A program made the position numbers and the translations under genes. 64,000 bases of DNA, taken from Pseudotabrizicola sp. (GTDB lineage Bacteria > Pseudomonadota > Alphaproteobacteria > Rhodobacterales > Rhodobacteraceae). Under the pieces are notes generated by a model. That model was given only the letters and a program-made list of their open reading frames with translations. It was not told the DNA's origin and did no database searches. The stretch covers positions 124,001 through 188,000 of the forward strand of contig NZ_JAUSNR010000006.1 of NCBI RefSeq assembly GCF_030656345.1, in the 5' to 3' direction. Positions 34,018 to 45,621 of this stretch are shown in pieces (positions within the stretch are counted from its first letter, which is position 1; each line of letters opens with the position of its first letter).

Positions 34018-34629
34018 ATGAAGCTGAACGCGACCGCCCTGTCTGCCGCCCTGGTCCTTGCCCTGTCTGGCCTGGCCCCCGCTGTGGCGCAGGCCGAACC
34101 GCTGAGCCTTTCGGGATCGTCGAAGAACCGGGCCTCACTGTTCAGCTCGCAGACAAAACTGCTCGATGGCCGGTTGGCCAAGCAATATGAGGCGTCGGTA
34201 CGGCTGACGCCGAAGGGCAAGGCCGGGGCGGCAGAGGCAACCACCGCACCCCGCTATGCCGGGCGGTACAAGGGCGAATATCTGGCGGTGGCCCGCACGA
34301 TGGCAAGCAAACACGGGATTCCCGAAGACCTGTTCCTGCGGCTGGTGCAGCAGGAATCGGGCTGGAACCCCGGTGCGGTGTCGCACAAGGGGGCCACGGG
34401 TCTGGCGCAGCTGATGCCGGGGACGGCGCAGAAACTGGGGGTAGATATCCATGATCCGCACCAGAATCTTGAGGGCGGGGCGCGATATCTGAAGATGATG
34501 TATCAGAAATTCGGCAGCTGGCGGCTGGCGCTTGCCGCCTATAACGCCGGGCCGGGGGCGGTGGAAAAGCACAATGGCATTCCGCCCTTCCCTGAGACGG
34601 TGAATTATGTGAAGGCGATTCTGGGCTGA
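34018..34629 (+). CDS. Lytic transglycosylase (SLT domain)
   Basis: 203 residues with signal peptide ([20 protein letters not shown], cleavage near 26) and a C-terminal SLT domain. The catalytic Glu is in [12 protein letters not shown] (Glu113), followed by [18 protein letters not shown] and [10 protein letters not shown], the usual GLMQ-like and AYNAG motifs. It cleaves peptidoglycan glycan strands to 1,6-anhydro products in the periplasm. The frame extends upstream, but the secreted form begins at ATG 34018. Confidence 0.9.
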   Translation: MKLNATALSAALVLALSGLAPAVAQAEPLSLSGSSKNRASLFSSQTKLLDGRLAKQYEASVRLTPKGKAGAAEATTAPRYAGRYKGEYLAVARTMASKHGIPEDLFLRLVQQESGWNPGAVSHKGATGLAQLMPGTAQKLGVDIHDPHQNLEGGARYLKMMYQKFGSWRLALAAYNAGPGAVEKHNGIPPFPETVNYVKAILG

Positions 34630-34683
34630 ACGGGCCGTATCGCGGGTCTGGGGGCGGCGCAGCGGATGCGCCGCCCTTTTGCA

Positions 34684-35670
34684 TTACCACAGATGCGCGA
34701 CGTGGGGGGCGATCAGGCGGTCATAGACCGCGCGCGCGGCCTGCATCTGGTTGTCGGTCAGCGCGGGCAGGTTGGCGGCGGCCGCATTGGCCTGCGCCTG
34801 TGCCGGGGTTCTGGCCCCCGGTATCACCACGGTGACCGCCCGCTCCATCATGATCCAGCGCAGGGCAAAGGCGGCCATCGGGGTGCCTTGCGGCACCAAG
34901 GGGCGCAAAGCCTCCACCGCTTCCAGCGCCACGTCGAAGGGCACGCCGCTGAAGGTCTCGCCCTTGTCGAACGCCTCGCCGTTGCGGTTGAAGGCGCGGT
35001 GGTCGTCGGCGGCGAACTGGCTGTCCGCAGTCATCTTGCCGGTCAAGAGGCCAGAGGCCAGCGGCACACGGGCGATGACGGCGACATTCTTCGCGCGGGC
35101 CTCGGCAAAGAACGCCTCTGCCGGTTTCATGCGGAACAGGTTGTAGATGATCTGCACCGAGACCACGCCGGGGTGCTGAATGGCGGTGCGGGCTTCCTCG
35201 ACCGTTTCGACCGAGACGCCGTAATTGGCGATCTTGCCCTTGGCCTTGATGCCATCGAGCGCCGCGAACATGTCCGGGTTGGAATAGACTGGCGTTGGCG
35301 GGCAGTGCAGTTGCACCAGATCGAGGCAGTCGAGCTTCAGGTTTTTCAGGCTGCGGTCGATGAACGCCTCAATCGCGGGGCCGGTGTAGCCTTGCGCCGT
35401 GTGCGGGTTCAGGCGGCGACCGGCCTTGGTGGCGACAAAGGGGCGGTCGCCGCCGCGTTCGGCCAGCACCTCGGCGATGATCTGTTCGCTGCGCCCGTCG
35501 CCATAGACATCGGCGGTGTCGATAAAGGTCATCCCGGCATCAAGCGCGGCGTTCAGGGTGGCTTTTGCATCCTCCCACGTCACCTCACCCCAGGTGCCGC
35601 CGATGGCCCAGGCGCCAAATCCGATCGGGGTGGTGTTGCGGCCGGTGCGGCCAAAGGGGTGGGTCTGCAT
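34684..35670 (-). CDS. Aldo/keto reductase
   Basis: A 328-residue (beta/alpha)8 NADPH oxidoreductase with the full catalytic tetrad: Asp51 and Tyr56 in DTADVYG, Lys82 in VATKAG and His122 in VQLHCPP. The substrate is unknown; relatives reduce aldehydes and ketones in general detoxification. GAGGAT precedes ATG 35670. Convergent with the lytic transglycosylase and divergent from ccmA (about 115 bp). Confidence 0.92.
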   Translation of the reverse strand: MQTHPFGRTGRNTTPIGFGAWAIGGTWGEVTWEDAKATLNAALDAGMTFIDTADVYGDGRSEQIIAEVLAERGGDRPFVATKAGRRLNPHTAQGYTGPAIEAFIDRSLKNLKLDCLDLVQLHCPPTPVYSNPDMFAALDGIKAKGKIANYGVSVETVEEARTAIQHPGVVSVQIIYNLFRMKPAEAFFAEARAKNVAVIARVPLASGLLTGKMTADSQFAADDHRAFNRNGEAFDKGETFSGVPFDVALEAVEALRPLVPQGTPMAAFALRWIMMERAVTVVIPGARTPAQAQANAAAANLPALTDNQMQAARAVYDRLIAPHVAHLW

Positions 35671-35784
35671 GGTATCCTCCGCTGTGTTTGCGCCAAGCTA
35701 TGCGTGCGGGCACCGGAATGCCATGGTGCCGCAGGCGGTCACGGGGTCTTTTCGCGCGTGATGGCTTGGGATAGGGCTGGAGCC

Positions 35785-36408
35785 ATGGACCTTGTGGTGG
35801 ACAATCTGGCGGTGGCGCGCGGCGGGCTGACGGTGCTGGAGGGCGTGAGCTTTTCGGTGGCACCCGGTCAGGCGCTGATTTTGCGCGGGCCGAACGGGGT
35901 GGGCAAGACCACGCTGCTGCGCACGCTGGCCGGATTGCAGCCAAGCGTGGCGGGCACGGTGAGTGCGCCGCCCGAAAGCCTGACCTACGCCGCCCATGCC
36001 GACGGGCTGAAAGCGGTGCTGAGCGTGGAGGAAAACCTGCAGTTCTGGGCCGCGATCCACGGTGTTGGCGGGGTTCAGGACGCGATGGCGCAGATGAACC
36101 TGTGGGACTTGCGCGCGCGCCGGGCGGCCAACCTGTCAGCCGGGCAAAAGCGGCGGCTGGGGCTGGCGCGGCTGCTGGTGACGGGGCGGGCGATCTGGGT
36201 GCTGGACGAGCCGACGGTCTCGCTCGACGTGGCGAGCGTCGCGCTGTTTGCAGGGGTGGTGCGGGGGCATCTGGGCGGCGGCGGCATGGTGCTGATTGCC
36301 ACCCATATCGATCTGGGGCTGACCGAGGCTGCGGTGCTGGACCTCGGGCCGTTCAAGGCCAGGGCTCCGGTCGTGACCGGCGGCGGCTTTGACGAGGCGT
36401 TTACATGA
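35785..36408 (+). CDS. ccmA: Heme exporter ATPase CcmA
   Basis: A 207-residue ABC ATPase: Walker A GPNGVGKT (35-42), signature LSAGQKRRLGLARLL and Walker B IWVLDEPTVSLD. With CcmB, CcmC and CcmD it drives release of holo-CcmE during cytochrome c maturation (System I). GGAG precedes ATG 35785; an ATG 24 bp earlier is possible. Overlaps ccmB by 4 bp. Confidence 0.94.
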   Translation: MDLVVDNLAVARGGLTVLEGVSFSVAPGQALILRGPNGVGKTTLLRTLAGLQPSVAGTVSAPPESLTYAAHADGLKAVLSVEENLQFWAAIHGVGGVQDAMAQMNLWDLRARRAANLSAGQKRRLGLARLLVTGRAIWVLDEPTVSLDVASVALFAGVVRGHLGGGGMVLIATHIDLGLTEAAVLDLGPFKARAPVVTGGGFDEAFT

Positions 36409-37061
36409 CCGCCCTGCTGATCCGCGATCTGCGGCTGGCGTTCCGCGCCGGGGGCGGCTTTGGGCTGGGGCTGGCGTTTTTCCTGCTGGTGGCGGTGCTG
36501 GTGCCATTGGGCGTGGGGCCGGAACCGGCAACTCTGGCGAAAATTGCGCCCGGAATCTTGTGGGTGGGCGCGTTGCTGGCGTGCCTGCTCTCGCTTGACC
36601 GGATCTTTGCGCTGGATTTCGAGGATGGGTCGCTGGACCTGCTGGCCACCTCTCCGATTCCACTGGAAGGGGTGGTGGCCATCAAGGCGCTGGCGCATTG
36701 GCTGGTGACCGGCCTGCCGCTGACGCTCTGCGCGCCGGTGCTGGGGGTGTTGTTGAACCTGGCCGAACCGGGCTATCTGTGGCTGGTGGTCAGCTTAGCT
36801 GCGGGCACGCCGGCGCTGTCGGTGATCGGGGCCTTTGGTGCGGCGCTGACGGTGGGGATCAAACGCGGTGGCTTGCTGCTGTCGCTGCTGGTGCTGCCGC
36901 TGTATGTGCCGACGCTGATCTTTGGCGCGGAAGTGGTAAAGCGCGGGGCGACCGGGGCCGGGGCGCAGGTGCCGCTGCTGCTGCTGGCAGGGATCACCGC
37001 AGGCGCGGTGGCGCTGCTGCCGTTTGCGGCTGCGGCGGCGCTGCGCGTCAATCTGCGCTGA
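36405..37061 (+). CDS. ccmB: Heme exporter membrane subunit CcmB
   Basis: A 218-residue membrane protein with about six helices (for example GGGFGLGLAFFLLVAVLVPLG) and the segment FALDFEDGSLDLLATSPIPLE of the CcmB family. Forms the CcmABCD complex in the inner membrane. ATGA overlap with ccmA; 55 bp before ccmC. Confidence 0.94.
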   Translation: MTALLIRDLRLAFRAGGGFGLGLAFFLLVAVLVPLGVGPEPATLAKIAPGILWVGALLACLLSLDRIFALDFEDGSLDLLATSPIPLEGVVAIKALAHWLVTGLPLTLCAPVLGVLLNLAEPGYLWLVVSLAAGTPALSVIGAFGAALTVGIKRGGLLLSLLVLPLYVPTLIFGAEVVKRGATGAGAQVPLLLLAGITAGAVALLPFAAAAALRVNLR

Positions 37062-37116
37062 TGTTTTGACAGGAGTGTGACTTGAGACGCTATACAAGAG
37101 AGGGTAGGGCAGGCTG

Positions 37117-37848
37117 ATGTCGCTCTGGGAATATGCCAATCCGAAACGGTTCATGCAGGTATCGCGCCGGGTTTTGCCCGTGGCGGTCGGGCTTGCCGTG
37201 GTCGGTCTGCTGGTCGGGCTGATCTGGGGGTTTTTCTTTACGCCGGATGATTTCCGTCAAGGATCGACCGTGAAGATCATCTTCCTGCATGTGCCGACCG
37301 CGATGATGGCAATCAATGCCTGGGTGATGATGCTGGTGGCCAGCCTGATCTGGCTGATCCGGCGCCATCATGTCAGCGCATTGGCGGCCAAGGCGGCGGC
37401 CCCGGTCGGGCTGACCTTTACCGTGATCGCGCTGGTGACCGGCGCGCTGTGGGGCCAGCCGATGTGGGGCACCTGGTGGGCCTGGGACCCGCGGCTGACC
37501 GCGTTTCTGATCCTGGCGCTGTTCTACCTTGGCTATATCGCGCTGTGGCAGGCGGTGGATGACCCCGACACTGCCGCCGATCTGACGGCGGTGCTGTGCA
37601 TGGTGGGGTCGGTGTTTGCCCTGCTGTCGCGCTATGCGGTGAAGTTCTGGAATCAGGGGCTGCATCAGGATTCGACGATCCTGAAGGTGGGCGAGACCGA
37701 CCCGATCGATGTCGCCTATTATGTGCCGCTGGTGGTGAGCATTGTGGGCTTTGTGCTGCTGTTCGTGGCGCTGGTGCTGATCCGCACCCGGACCGAGATT
37801 CGCGCGCGCCGCCTGTCGGCGCTGCTGGCACGGGAGCGGTTGGCATGA
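37117..37848 (+). CDS. ccmC: Heme-handling protein CcmC
   Basis: A 243-residue six-helix protein that attaches heme to CcmE. The periplasmic tryptophan-rich motif is seen in WGQPMWGTWWAWDPRL, and the flanking heme-ligand His residues in IIFLHVPTAMM and in the WNQGLHQDSTI loop. The stop overlaps the ccmD start by 4 bp. Confidence 0.96.
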   Translation: MSLWEYANPKRFMQVSRRVLPVAVGLAVVGLLVGLIWGFFFTPDDFRQGSTVKIIFLHVPTAMMAINAWVMMLVASLIWLIRRHHVSALAAKAAAPVGLTFTVIALVTGALWGQPMWGTWWAWDPRLTAFLILALFYLGYIALWQAVDDPDTAADLTAVLCMVGSVFALLSRYAVKFWNQGLHQDSTILKVGETDPIDVAYYVPLVVSIVGFVLLFVALVLIRTRTEIRARRLSALLARERLA

Positions 37849-38018
37849 TCCCCGATCTGGGCCGCTATGCGGTGGCGGTTTTGTCGTCCTATGGCGTGTC
37901 GCTGCTGTTGCTGGCGGCGCTGGTGGCGCTGACCCTCTGGCAGGGGCGGCGGGTCAAGCGGCAGCTGGATGAGGTCGAGGCGCGGCAGGCGAAAGGACAG
38001 GGGAAAACCGATGGCTAG
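37845..38018 (+). CDS. ccmD: Heme exporter protein CcmD
   Basis: 57 residues: one transmembrane helix (about 10-32, AVAVLSSYGVSLLLLAALVALT) and a charged cytoplasmic tail (GRRVKRQLDEVEARQ), the standard CcmD layout. It stabilises the CcmABC complex with CcmE. Coupled to ccmC (ATGA) and overlapping ccmG by 8 bp. Confidence 0.9.
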   Translation: MIPDLGRYAVAVLSSYGVSLLLLAALVALTLWQGRRVKRQLDEVEARQAKGQGKTDG

Positions 38019-38556
38019 ATGGTTGATGGCCTTGCCGCCGCTGATCTTTGCCGGGCTGGCCGGGGCGTTTTACGTGGGGATGATCCAGAAAAACCCCAAT
38101 GACATGCCGACCGCGTTTCAGGATCGCGCCGCCCCGGTGGTGCCTGCGACCGGGCTGGCGGGTGTGGCACTGCTGACCGATGCCGATCTGCGCACGGGCC
38201 AGGTGACGGTGGTGAATTTCTTTGCCACCTGGTGCCCGCCCTGCCGGGCCGAGCATCCGGTGCTGCTGCAGATGGCGGCCGATGGGGTGCGGGTGGCGGG
38301 CATCAACATCATGGACAATGACGCCAAGGCGATTGCCTATCTGGCCGAGGACGGCAACCCGTTTTTTGCCGTCGCCACCGACCCGCAGGGCCGCAACCGG
38401 GTGGAATGGGGTGTGACCGCCCCGCCCGAGACGTTCATCCTGCGCGGCGATGGCACGGTGGCGATGCGCTTTATCGGGCCGCTGATCGGCACGGATTACG
38501 AAAACCGCTTCGTGCCCGCGTTGGCCGAAGCCCTGGCGGCGCAAGCGGCGGGCTGA
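38011..38556 (+). CDS. ccmG: Periplasmic thioredoxin-like CcmG (DsbE)
   Basis: A 181-residue membrane-anchored thioredoxin with an N-terminal helix (LMALPPLIFAGLAGAFYVG) and WCPPC (Cys75, Cys78) in VVNFFATWCPPCRAEHP, plus the family GVTAPPETF segment. It reduces apocytochrome c or CcmH disulfides before heme ligation. AAAGGACAGGGG precedes ATG 38011. ccmE, ccmF and ccmH are not in the window. Confidence 0.94.
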   Translation: MARWLMALPPLIFAGLAGAFYVGMIQKNPNDMPTAFQDRAAPVVPATGLAGVALLTDADLRTGQVTVVNFFATWCPPCRAEHPVLLQMAADGVRVAGINIMDNDAKAIAYLAEDGNPFFAVATDPQGRNRVEWGVTAPPETFILRGDGTVAMRFIGPLIGTDYENRFVPALAEALAAQAAG

Positions 38557-38566
38557 GGCCCGCCGC

Positions 38567-38695
38567 TTACTCCAACAGCATCAGGCCCAGAAGGGCAAAC
38601 ACCATCAGCTCCCCCCACGGCAGACGCCCGGCACTGCCGGACAGTCGATCCTTGGGCGCGTGACGTGGCGCGATCGGGGGGGAGCGGGAGGGCAT
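38567..38695 (-). CDS. Possible 42-residue membrane protein between ccmG and acnA
   Basis: A short frame, MPSRSPPIAPRHAPKDRLSG followed by SAGRLPWGELMVFALLGLMLLE: a basic N-terminus and a hydrophobic C-terminal segment, like a tail-anchored micro-protein. Upstream, 38696-38804 is AT-rich for this genome and has a candidate minus-strand promoter (TTGTTC, 17 bp, TTTAGT at 38733-38728). The ribosome site is weak and such short frames arise by chance in GC-rich DNA, so this is tentative. Nothing else codes in 38557-38869 apart from the acnA terminator. Confidence 0.35.
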   Translation of the reverse strand: MPSRSPPIAPRHAPKDRLSGSAGRLPWGELMVFALLGLMLLE

Positions 38696-38804
38696 GGTCA
38701 GAAACTCGCACAACTCGTTACAAAACAACTAAAGGTTGCCGGAAGAGTCTGAACAAGAAGTTAAAGAAACCGTTCAAAGGTTAGTATTTGCTGCACTGCG
38801 ACAA

Positions 38805-38834
38805 AAATGCCCGGACCATGCGGTCCGGGCATTT
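38805..38834 (-). terminator. Intrinsic terminator of acnA
   Basis: AAATGCCCGGACC-ATGC-GGTCCGGGCATTT, a perfect 13-bp stem continuing into a T-run on the minus strand, 36 bp beyond the acnA stop. Confidence 0.9.
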
Positions 38835-38869
38835 CAATCTGTATGGCAGGCGGCTTAAGCCGGCCCTGA

Positions 38870-41644
<2,775 letters not shown>

Positions 41645-41723
41645 TTTGGGCCTCTTGGCTATGGGATCGGGAATGGCTTAAGGTCGTGTCCGGCGGGTTG
41701 AGCCGGGGAATCGCTGGCTTTGT

Positions 41724-41764
41724 ATACAATTGTATGCCAATAATCCAGTGCTCCTTTCAGTCAA
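41724..41764 (-). promoter_or_regulatory. acnA promoter with ATACAATTGTAT operator
   Basis: ATACAATTGTAT (41724-41735) is a perfect palindrome within TGTATACAATTGTATGCC, 80 bp before the acnA start. Just upstream on the minus strand lie TTGACT (41764-41759), 16 bp, and TATTGG (41742-41737) as -35 and -10, so the palindrome covers the likely start site. GntR-family operators often look like this, but the regulator is not identified. Confidence 0.45.
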
Positions 41765-41876
41765 CTTAAGTGCATCTTGGCACGACAGAACGGTGATGGG
41801 AATTGATCTTGCCCTCGCAAAACCTTGATTGGCGGCGCGCAGGTCCTGTCTGTAGAACGAAAGGGCACATTTGGGG

Positions 41877-42590
41877 ATGACAGACGTGACGATGCGGATT
41901 TTGGTCAGCGCGACTTTCGGGCTCTGGATGGGTATTGCCGGTGCCGCACAGGCGCAGACCTCGCCGGTTCTGGTCGAGCTTTATACGTCGCAGGGCTGTT
42001 CGTCCTGCCCCCCTGCCGATGAATTCATGGAGGAGCTGGTCAAAAGCCCCGATGTCATCGCGCTGTCTTTGCATGTGGATTACTGGGATTATATCGGCTG
42101 GCGCGATACTTTTGCCAGCCCGGCCTTTACCCAGCGGCAGAAAGCCTATGCCAAGGCCGTGCGCAGCCGGATGATTTATACGCCGCAGATGATCGTCGGG
42201 GGTCTCGACCGGGTAGAGGGCAATGATCCTGTGCAGGTGGCTGAAGCGATCCGCCGGCATCAGGCGCAGGTCAGCCCGGTGCGGCTGACGCTCACGCGCA
42301 ATGGTGATCAGATCGTCATCCGCGCCGAGGCCGATCCGCCCCTGACCAAACCCGCCCGCATTCAGGTGATCCGCTATCTGCCCGAAGCCACTGTGGCCAT
42401 CGGCCGGGGCGAGAATGAGGGGCGCGAAGTGACCTATACCAACATCGTCACCGACTGGCAGTCGGTGGCCGACTGGCCCGGCCTTGCCCCGTTCGAGATG
42501 ACGGCAGAGGTGACGGGCACCGATCCGGTGGTGGTGGTGGTGCAGACCGTGGGCCCGGCAGATGTGCTGGCGACGGCGCAGGTCAAGTAG
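41877..42590 (+). CDS. DUF1223 secreted thioredoxin-like protein
   Basis: 237 residues with signal peptide (about residues 1-27, ending AGAAQAQ) and the DUF1223 core: VLVELYTSQGCSSCPPAD with a CxxC pair (Cys41, Cys44), SLHVDYWDYIGWRD, and YTPQMIVGG. DUF1223 proteins are periplasmic with a thioredoxin-like fold; the role is unknown. ATG 41877 chosen, with a TTG 6 nt earlier and an ATG at 41892 as alternatives. Confidence 0.85.
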   Translation: MTDVTMRILVSATFGLWMGIAGAAQAQTSPVLVELYTSQGCSSCPPADEFMEELVKSPDVIALSLHVDYWDYIGWRDTFASPAFTQRQKAYAKAVRSRMIYTPQMIVGGLDRVEGNDPVQVAEAIRRHQAQVSPVRLTLTRNGDQIVIRAEADPPLTKPARIQVIRYLPEATVAIGRGENEGREVTYTNIVTDWQSVADWPGLAPFEMTAEVTGTDPVVVVVQTVGPADVLATAQVK

Positions 42591-42593
42591 CGC

Positions 42594-43475
42594 TTACGGC
42601 TTCCAGCGCCGGTGAATCCAGAACCACTGCTCGGGGTATTGCCGGATCAGCCGTTCCAGATTGTCATTCAGCGCCTGCGTCATGATTTCCGGCGTGGAAT
42701 GCGGGATCGGCGGATCGACGATGATCTGGAACGACAACCCGTCCGGCTGGCGGATCGCATAGGTCGGGATCAGCACCGCGTTGTATTTCAGCGCCATATC
42801 GGCAGCAGACAGCGCGGTCAGCGCCTCTTGCCCGAAAAAGGTCAGCTTGACACCCTTGTGCATGCGCTGATCGGGCAGGATGCCCAGCATGCCGCCGCCG
42901 CGCAGATGTTTCAGCATCTGCCCCATCCCCGCCCGCCCGCGTTCAAAGATCGGCTGGCCGATGGTGCCGATGGCCCGCACGTAATGCTCGTTGAACCACG
43001 GGTTCGACATCGGACGATAGAGCGCGCCAAGGCTGTAGCCGCGCGCGATGAGGGCGGCACGCACCGCATCGTAATTGCCGAAATGCCCGGTGGCGAGGAT
43101 CACCGGCTGCTGCGCGTCATGCGCCGCCTGCAGGGCCGCGACACCATCGCCGGTCAGCGGCAATTGCGTGGTGCGGGCGATGAATTCGGCCCCCGAGTAG
43201 ATTTCAATCACCGTGCGGCCGATGTTTTCCGGCACGCGGGCGACCATGCGGTCAATCTGGTCGGCGGGCAGATCGGGCAGGGTCAGCGCCAGATTGTCGC
43301 GAATACGCTGTGGCCAGCCGGCAAGCGGAGCTATGACCCGCGCCATGACCCAGCCGCACAGCGGCACGCGCCAGCGGTAGGGCAGGGCCAGCAGCAGCCC
43401 GATCACCGCGCGGATGGCGCGGTCGGTCAGCCATTGGCCCCAGGTTCCATTCTTATGCGCGTTGGTGTCGGTCAT
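42594..43475 (-). CDS. LpxL/HtrB-family acyltransferase
   Basis: A 293-residue inner-membrane lipid acyltransferase. The HX4D/E-type catalytic motif is in ATGHFGNYDAVR, with LYRPMSNPWFNEHYVRAIG and the C-terminal YPEQWFWIHRRWKP typical of lauroyl/myristoyl transferases that finish lipid A. An N-terminal hydrophobic segment (AIRAVIGLLLALPY) anchors it. ATG 43475 opens 10 bp after the DMT gene, so the two are probably cotranscribed. Confidence 0.88.
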   Translation of the reverse strand: MTDTNAHKNGTWGQWLTDRAIRAVIGLLLALPYRWRVPLCGWVMARVIAPLAGWPQRIRDNLALTLPDLPADQIDRMVARVPENIGRTVIEIYSGAEFIARTTQLPLTGDGVAALQAAHDAQQPVILATGHFGNYDAVRAALIARGYSLGALYRPMSNPWFNEHYVRAIGTIGQPIFERGRAGMGQMLKHLRGGGMLGILPDQRMHKGVKLTFFGQEALTALSAADMALKYNAVLIPTYAIRQPDGLSFQIIVDPPIPHSTPEIMTQALNDNLERLIRQYPEQWFWIHRRWKP

Positions 43476-43485
43476 CCGGTCCGTT

Positions 43486-44385
43486 TTACTGGCTTTTGGA
43501 TGCGCCATGCACCCGGGTCTCGCGGTGCCAGACATAAAGACCCGCCGCCACGATCACAAGCGCACCGATGATGGTGGGCATATCCGGCACCTCGCCATAC
43601 AGGATATAGCCCCATCCGGTGGCGAAAATCAGCCCGGCATAGGCAAAGGGCGCGACACTGCCCGCCTGTGCAATGGTGAATGACCGGATCAGGAACAGGT
43701 TGGCCATGGTACCAAGTGCCCCGATCAGCGCAAACAGCGGCCAGTCGGCCATCGGCACCGGGACCCAGACAAAGGGCAGCGTGACACTGGTGGCGGCCAT
43801 GCCGAACAGCGCACCCAGGATAAGCGGCGTCCACGCGGTTTCCTGCGGGCCAAGGTGGCGGGTCAGCAGCGCGCTGACGGCATAGAACACCGCAGCCGCC
43901 AGCGGCAGCAGGGCGGCGGGGGTGAACACCGACAACCCGGGGCGGATGATGATCAACGCGCCGATCAGTGCCGCCACCACCCCCGCAATCCGGCGCGGGC
44001 CAAGCCGTTCGCCCAAAAACAGCGCAGCCCCCAGCGTGATCAGCACCGGGTTCAGATCCCCCAGCGCCGTCGCCTCGGCCAGCCCGATATAGGGCAGGGC
44101 CGAGAAAAAGCAGCCAATCGCGCCCAGCTGACACGCCGCGCGGATCAGGTGCAGCACCGGCCAGCGGGTGCGCAGCATGGCGGGCAGACGCGGGCCCAAC
44201 AGCACCGATATGATCAGCACCTGCCCGGCAAAGCGCGCCCAGATCACCTGTGGCACCGGATAGCGCGCGATCAGCCCCTTGGCCACGGCATCCATCGCGG
44301 CAAAGCAAAAGATTGCCAGCACCATCAACAGGATGCCGCTTTTGGTGTCCTTGACGGTGGGAAGAGCGATCGGGGGCAGGGTCAT
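43486..44385 (-). CDS. EamA/DMT-family transporter
   Basis: 299 residues, ten predicted helices in two EamA repeats (GILLMVLAIFCFAAMDAVAKGL; LPLAAAVFYAVSALLTRHLG). Substrate unknown. Upstream of and probably cotranscribed with the acyltransferase gene. GGACGC precedes ATG 44385. Confidence 0.87.
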   Translation of the reverse strand: MTLPPIALPTVKDTKSGILLMVLAIFCFAAMDAVAKGLIARYPVPQVIWARFAGQVLIISVLLGPRLPAMLRTRWPVLHLIRAACQLGAIGCFFSALPYIGLAEATALGDLNPVLITLGAALFLGERLGPRRIAGVVAALIGALIIIRPGLSVFTPAALLPLAAAVFYAVSALLTRHLGPQETAWTPLILGALFGMAATSVTLPFVWVPVPMADWPLFALIGALGTMANLFLIRSFTIAQAGSVAPFAYAGLIFATGWGYILYGEVPDMPTIIGALVIVAAGLYVWHRETRVHGASKSQ

Positions 44386-44469
44386 GCAGCGTCCTTTTGC
44401 GGCGGACGCTATCCTGCTGCCGGGGGCTTCACAAGGCCGTGCCCTGTGCCGTGCCCTTTGCTGCCCCCG

Positions 44470-45552
44470 TCAATCCTCATCCCGGTTCATGACAATCTCA
44501 CCGGCCCCTTCGAGCTGGCGGATGGTGGTGACGATGCTGGTCATCGCGTCTTCGGCGTCCTTGTCCTTGACCTTGCCACGGGTGGCCATTTCGTCGCGGA
44601 TCGACTGCGCCAGCCGCTGCGAGATGTTGGCCAGAATGAATTCCACCGCAGCGGCCTGCTGGGCCTGCGTTTGTGCGGCGGTGAGGGCGGTCACCAGAAC
44701 CGGCAGGTCGATCATGCGCACGATCTTGGGGATATCGCGGGGCATGATGCGGGCAGGGATATGACCGAAGGTGAAAATCGCCTTGCGTACCTGTTCGGCA
44801 AAGGCGGCATCTTCGGCATCCAGTCCGAGCAGCACATCATCACGCGTGGCCGAGGTCGAGATGTTCAGGATTGCCCCCACCCGTTCCACCGGGCCGGCGT
44901 CAAAGGCGCGGGCGGGCTGGGCATCCAGCTGGGTCGCCAGCGAATGGCCGATCCGGCGCACGGTTTCGGGGCTGACACTGCCGGTCATGGAAACTGCATA
45001 GGCCACGCGGCGCGCCTTGTCGCCCGGCAACCGGCCCAGCAGTTCGGCGGCCTTCGGCACCGGCAGTTTGGACAGCATGACGGCGGCAACCTCCACGCTT
45101 TCCGCCTCCAGCACCGGCAGGATGCGGTCTGCGGGCAGGGTGGTCAGCCGTTCCCACGGGTCGCCCTTGCCCAAGGCGCCCGCCAGACGGCGCAGGCGGC
45201 TGGCGGCGGTGGCGCTGATATGGCCGTCCATCATGGTCAGCGCGCCATCAATGCCGCCGGGGAAAGACAGCCCCACCTCTTCCAGCTCGGCCAGGAACTC
45301 TTCGACCACCTGCGACAGGGTGTTGCGGTCAACCAGACGCATCTGGCCGATCTGTTCGGTCAGCGCCGCCTGCATGTGGTCGGGCAGGGCGGTGACTGGC
45401 ATCGACCCGCCCTCGGCCAGCATCAGGCGTACAATGATTGCCGCCTTTTCACGCGGCGTCGGCGCGCGCCGTTCGCCCAGACTGCCGCCAAAAGACACTG
45501 CGCGCTGCACCGGAGTGATGCGCGCCAAGGCGTGGCCAAAATCATCCGACAT
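44470..45552 (-). CDS. fliG: Flagellar motor switch protein FliG, orphan
   Basis: 360 residues with recognisable FliG middle and C-terminal regions (LEAESVEVAAVMLSKLPVPKAAELLGRLPGDKARRVAYAV; VRKAIFTFGHIPARIMPRDIPKIVRMID; FILANISQRLAQSIRDEM). The C-terminal segment carries the charged torque helix in which FliG contacts MotA. FliG sits between the MS and C rings and sets rotation direction. No other flagellar gene is in the window. ATG 45552 has GGGGAA upstream. Confidence 0.85.
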   Translation of the reverse strand: MSDDFGHALARITPVQRAVSFGGSLGERRAPTPREKAAIIVRLMLAEGGSMPVTALPDHMQAALTEQIGQMRLVDRNTLSQVVEEFLAELEEVGLSFPGGIDGALTMMDGHISATAASRLRRLAGALGKGDPWERLTTLPADRILPVLEAESVEVAAVMLSKLPVPKAAELLGRLPGDKARRVAYAVSMTGSVSPETVRRIGHSLATQLDAQPARAFDAGPVERVGAILNISTSATRDDVLLGLDAEDAAFAEQVRKAIFTFGHIPARIMPRDIPKIVRMIDLPVLVTALTAAQTQAQQAAAVEFILANISQRLAQSIRDEMATRGKVKDKDAEDAMTSIVTTIRQLEGAGEIVMNRDED

Positions 45553-45621
45553 CCGATTCCCCGTTCTGGTGGTCCTGCACACAGGCTGCCAGTCCGGGGT
45601 TAAGGAGGCATTACGGCCAGA

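Noticed and set aside
34666-35784. Open frame extending ccmA more than 370 codons upstream
   Set aside because: The extension is antisense to the aldo/keto reductase. The true CcmA start is ATG 35785 by ribosome site and family N-terminus.
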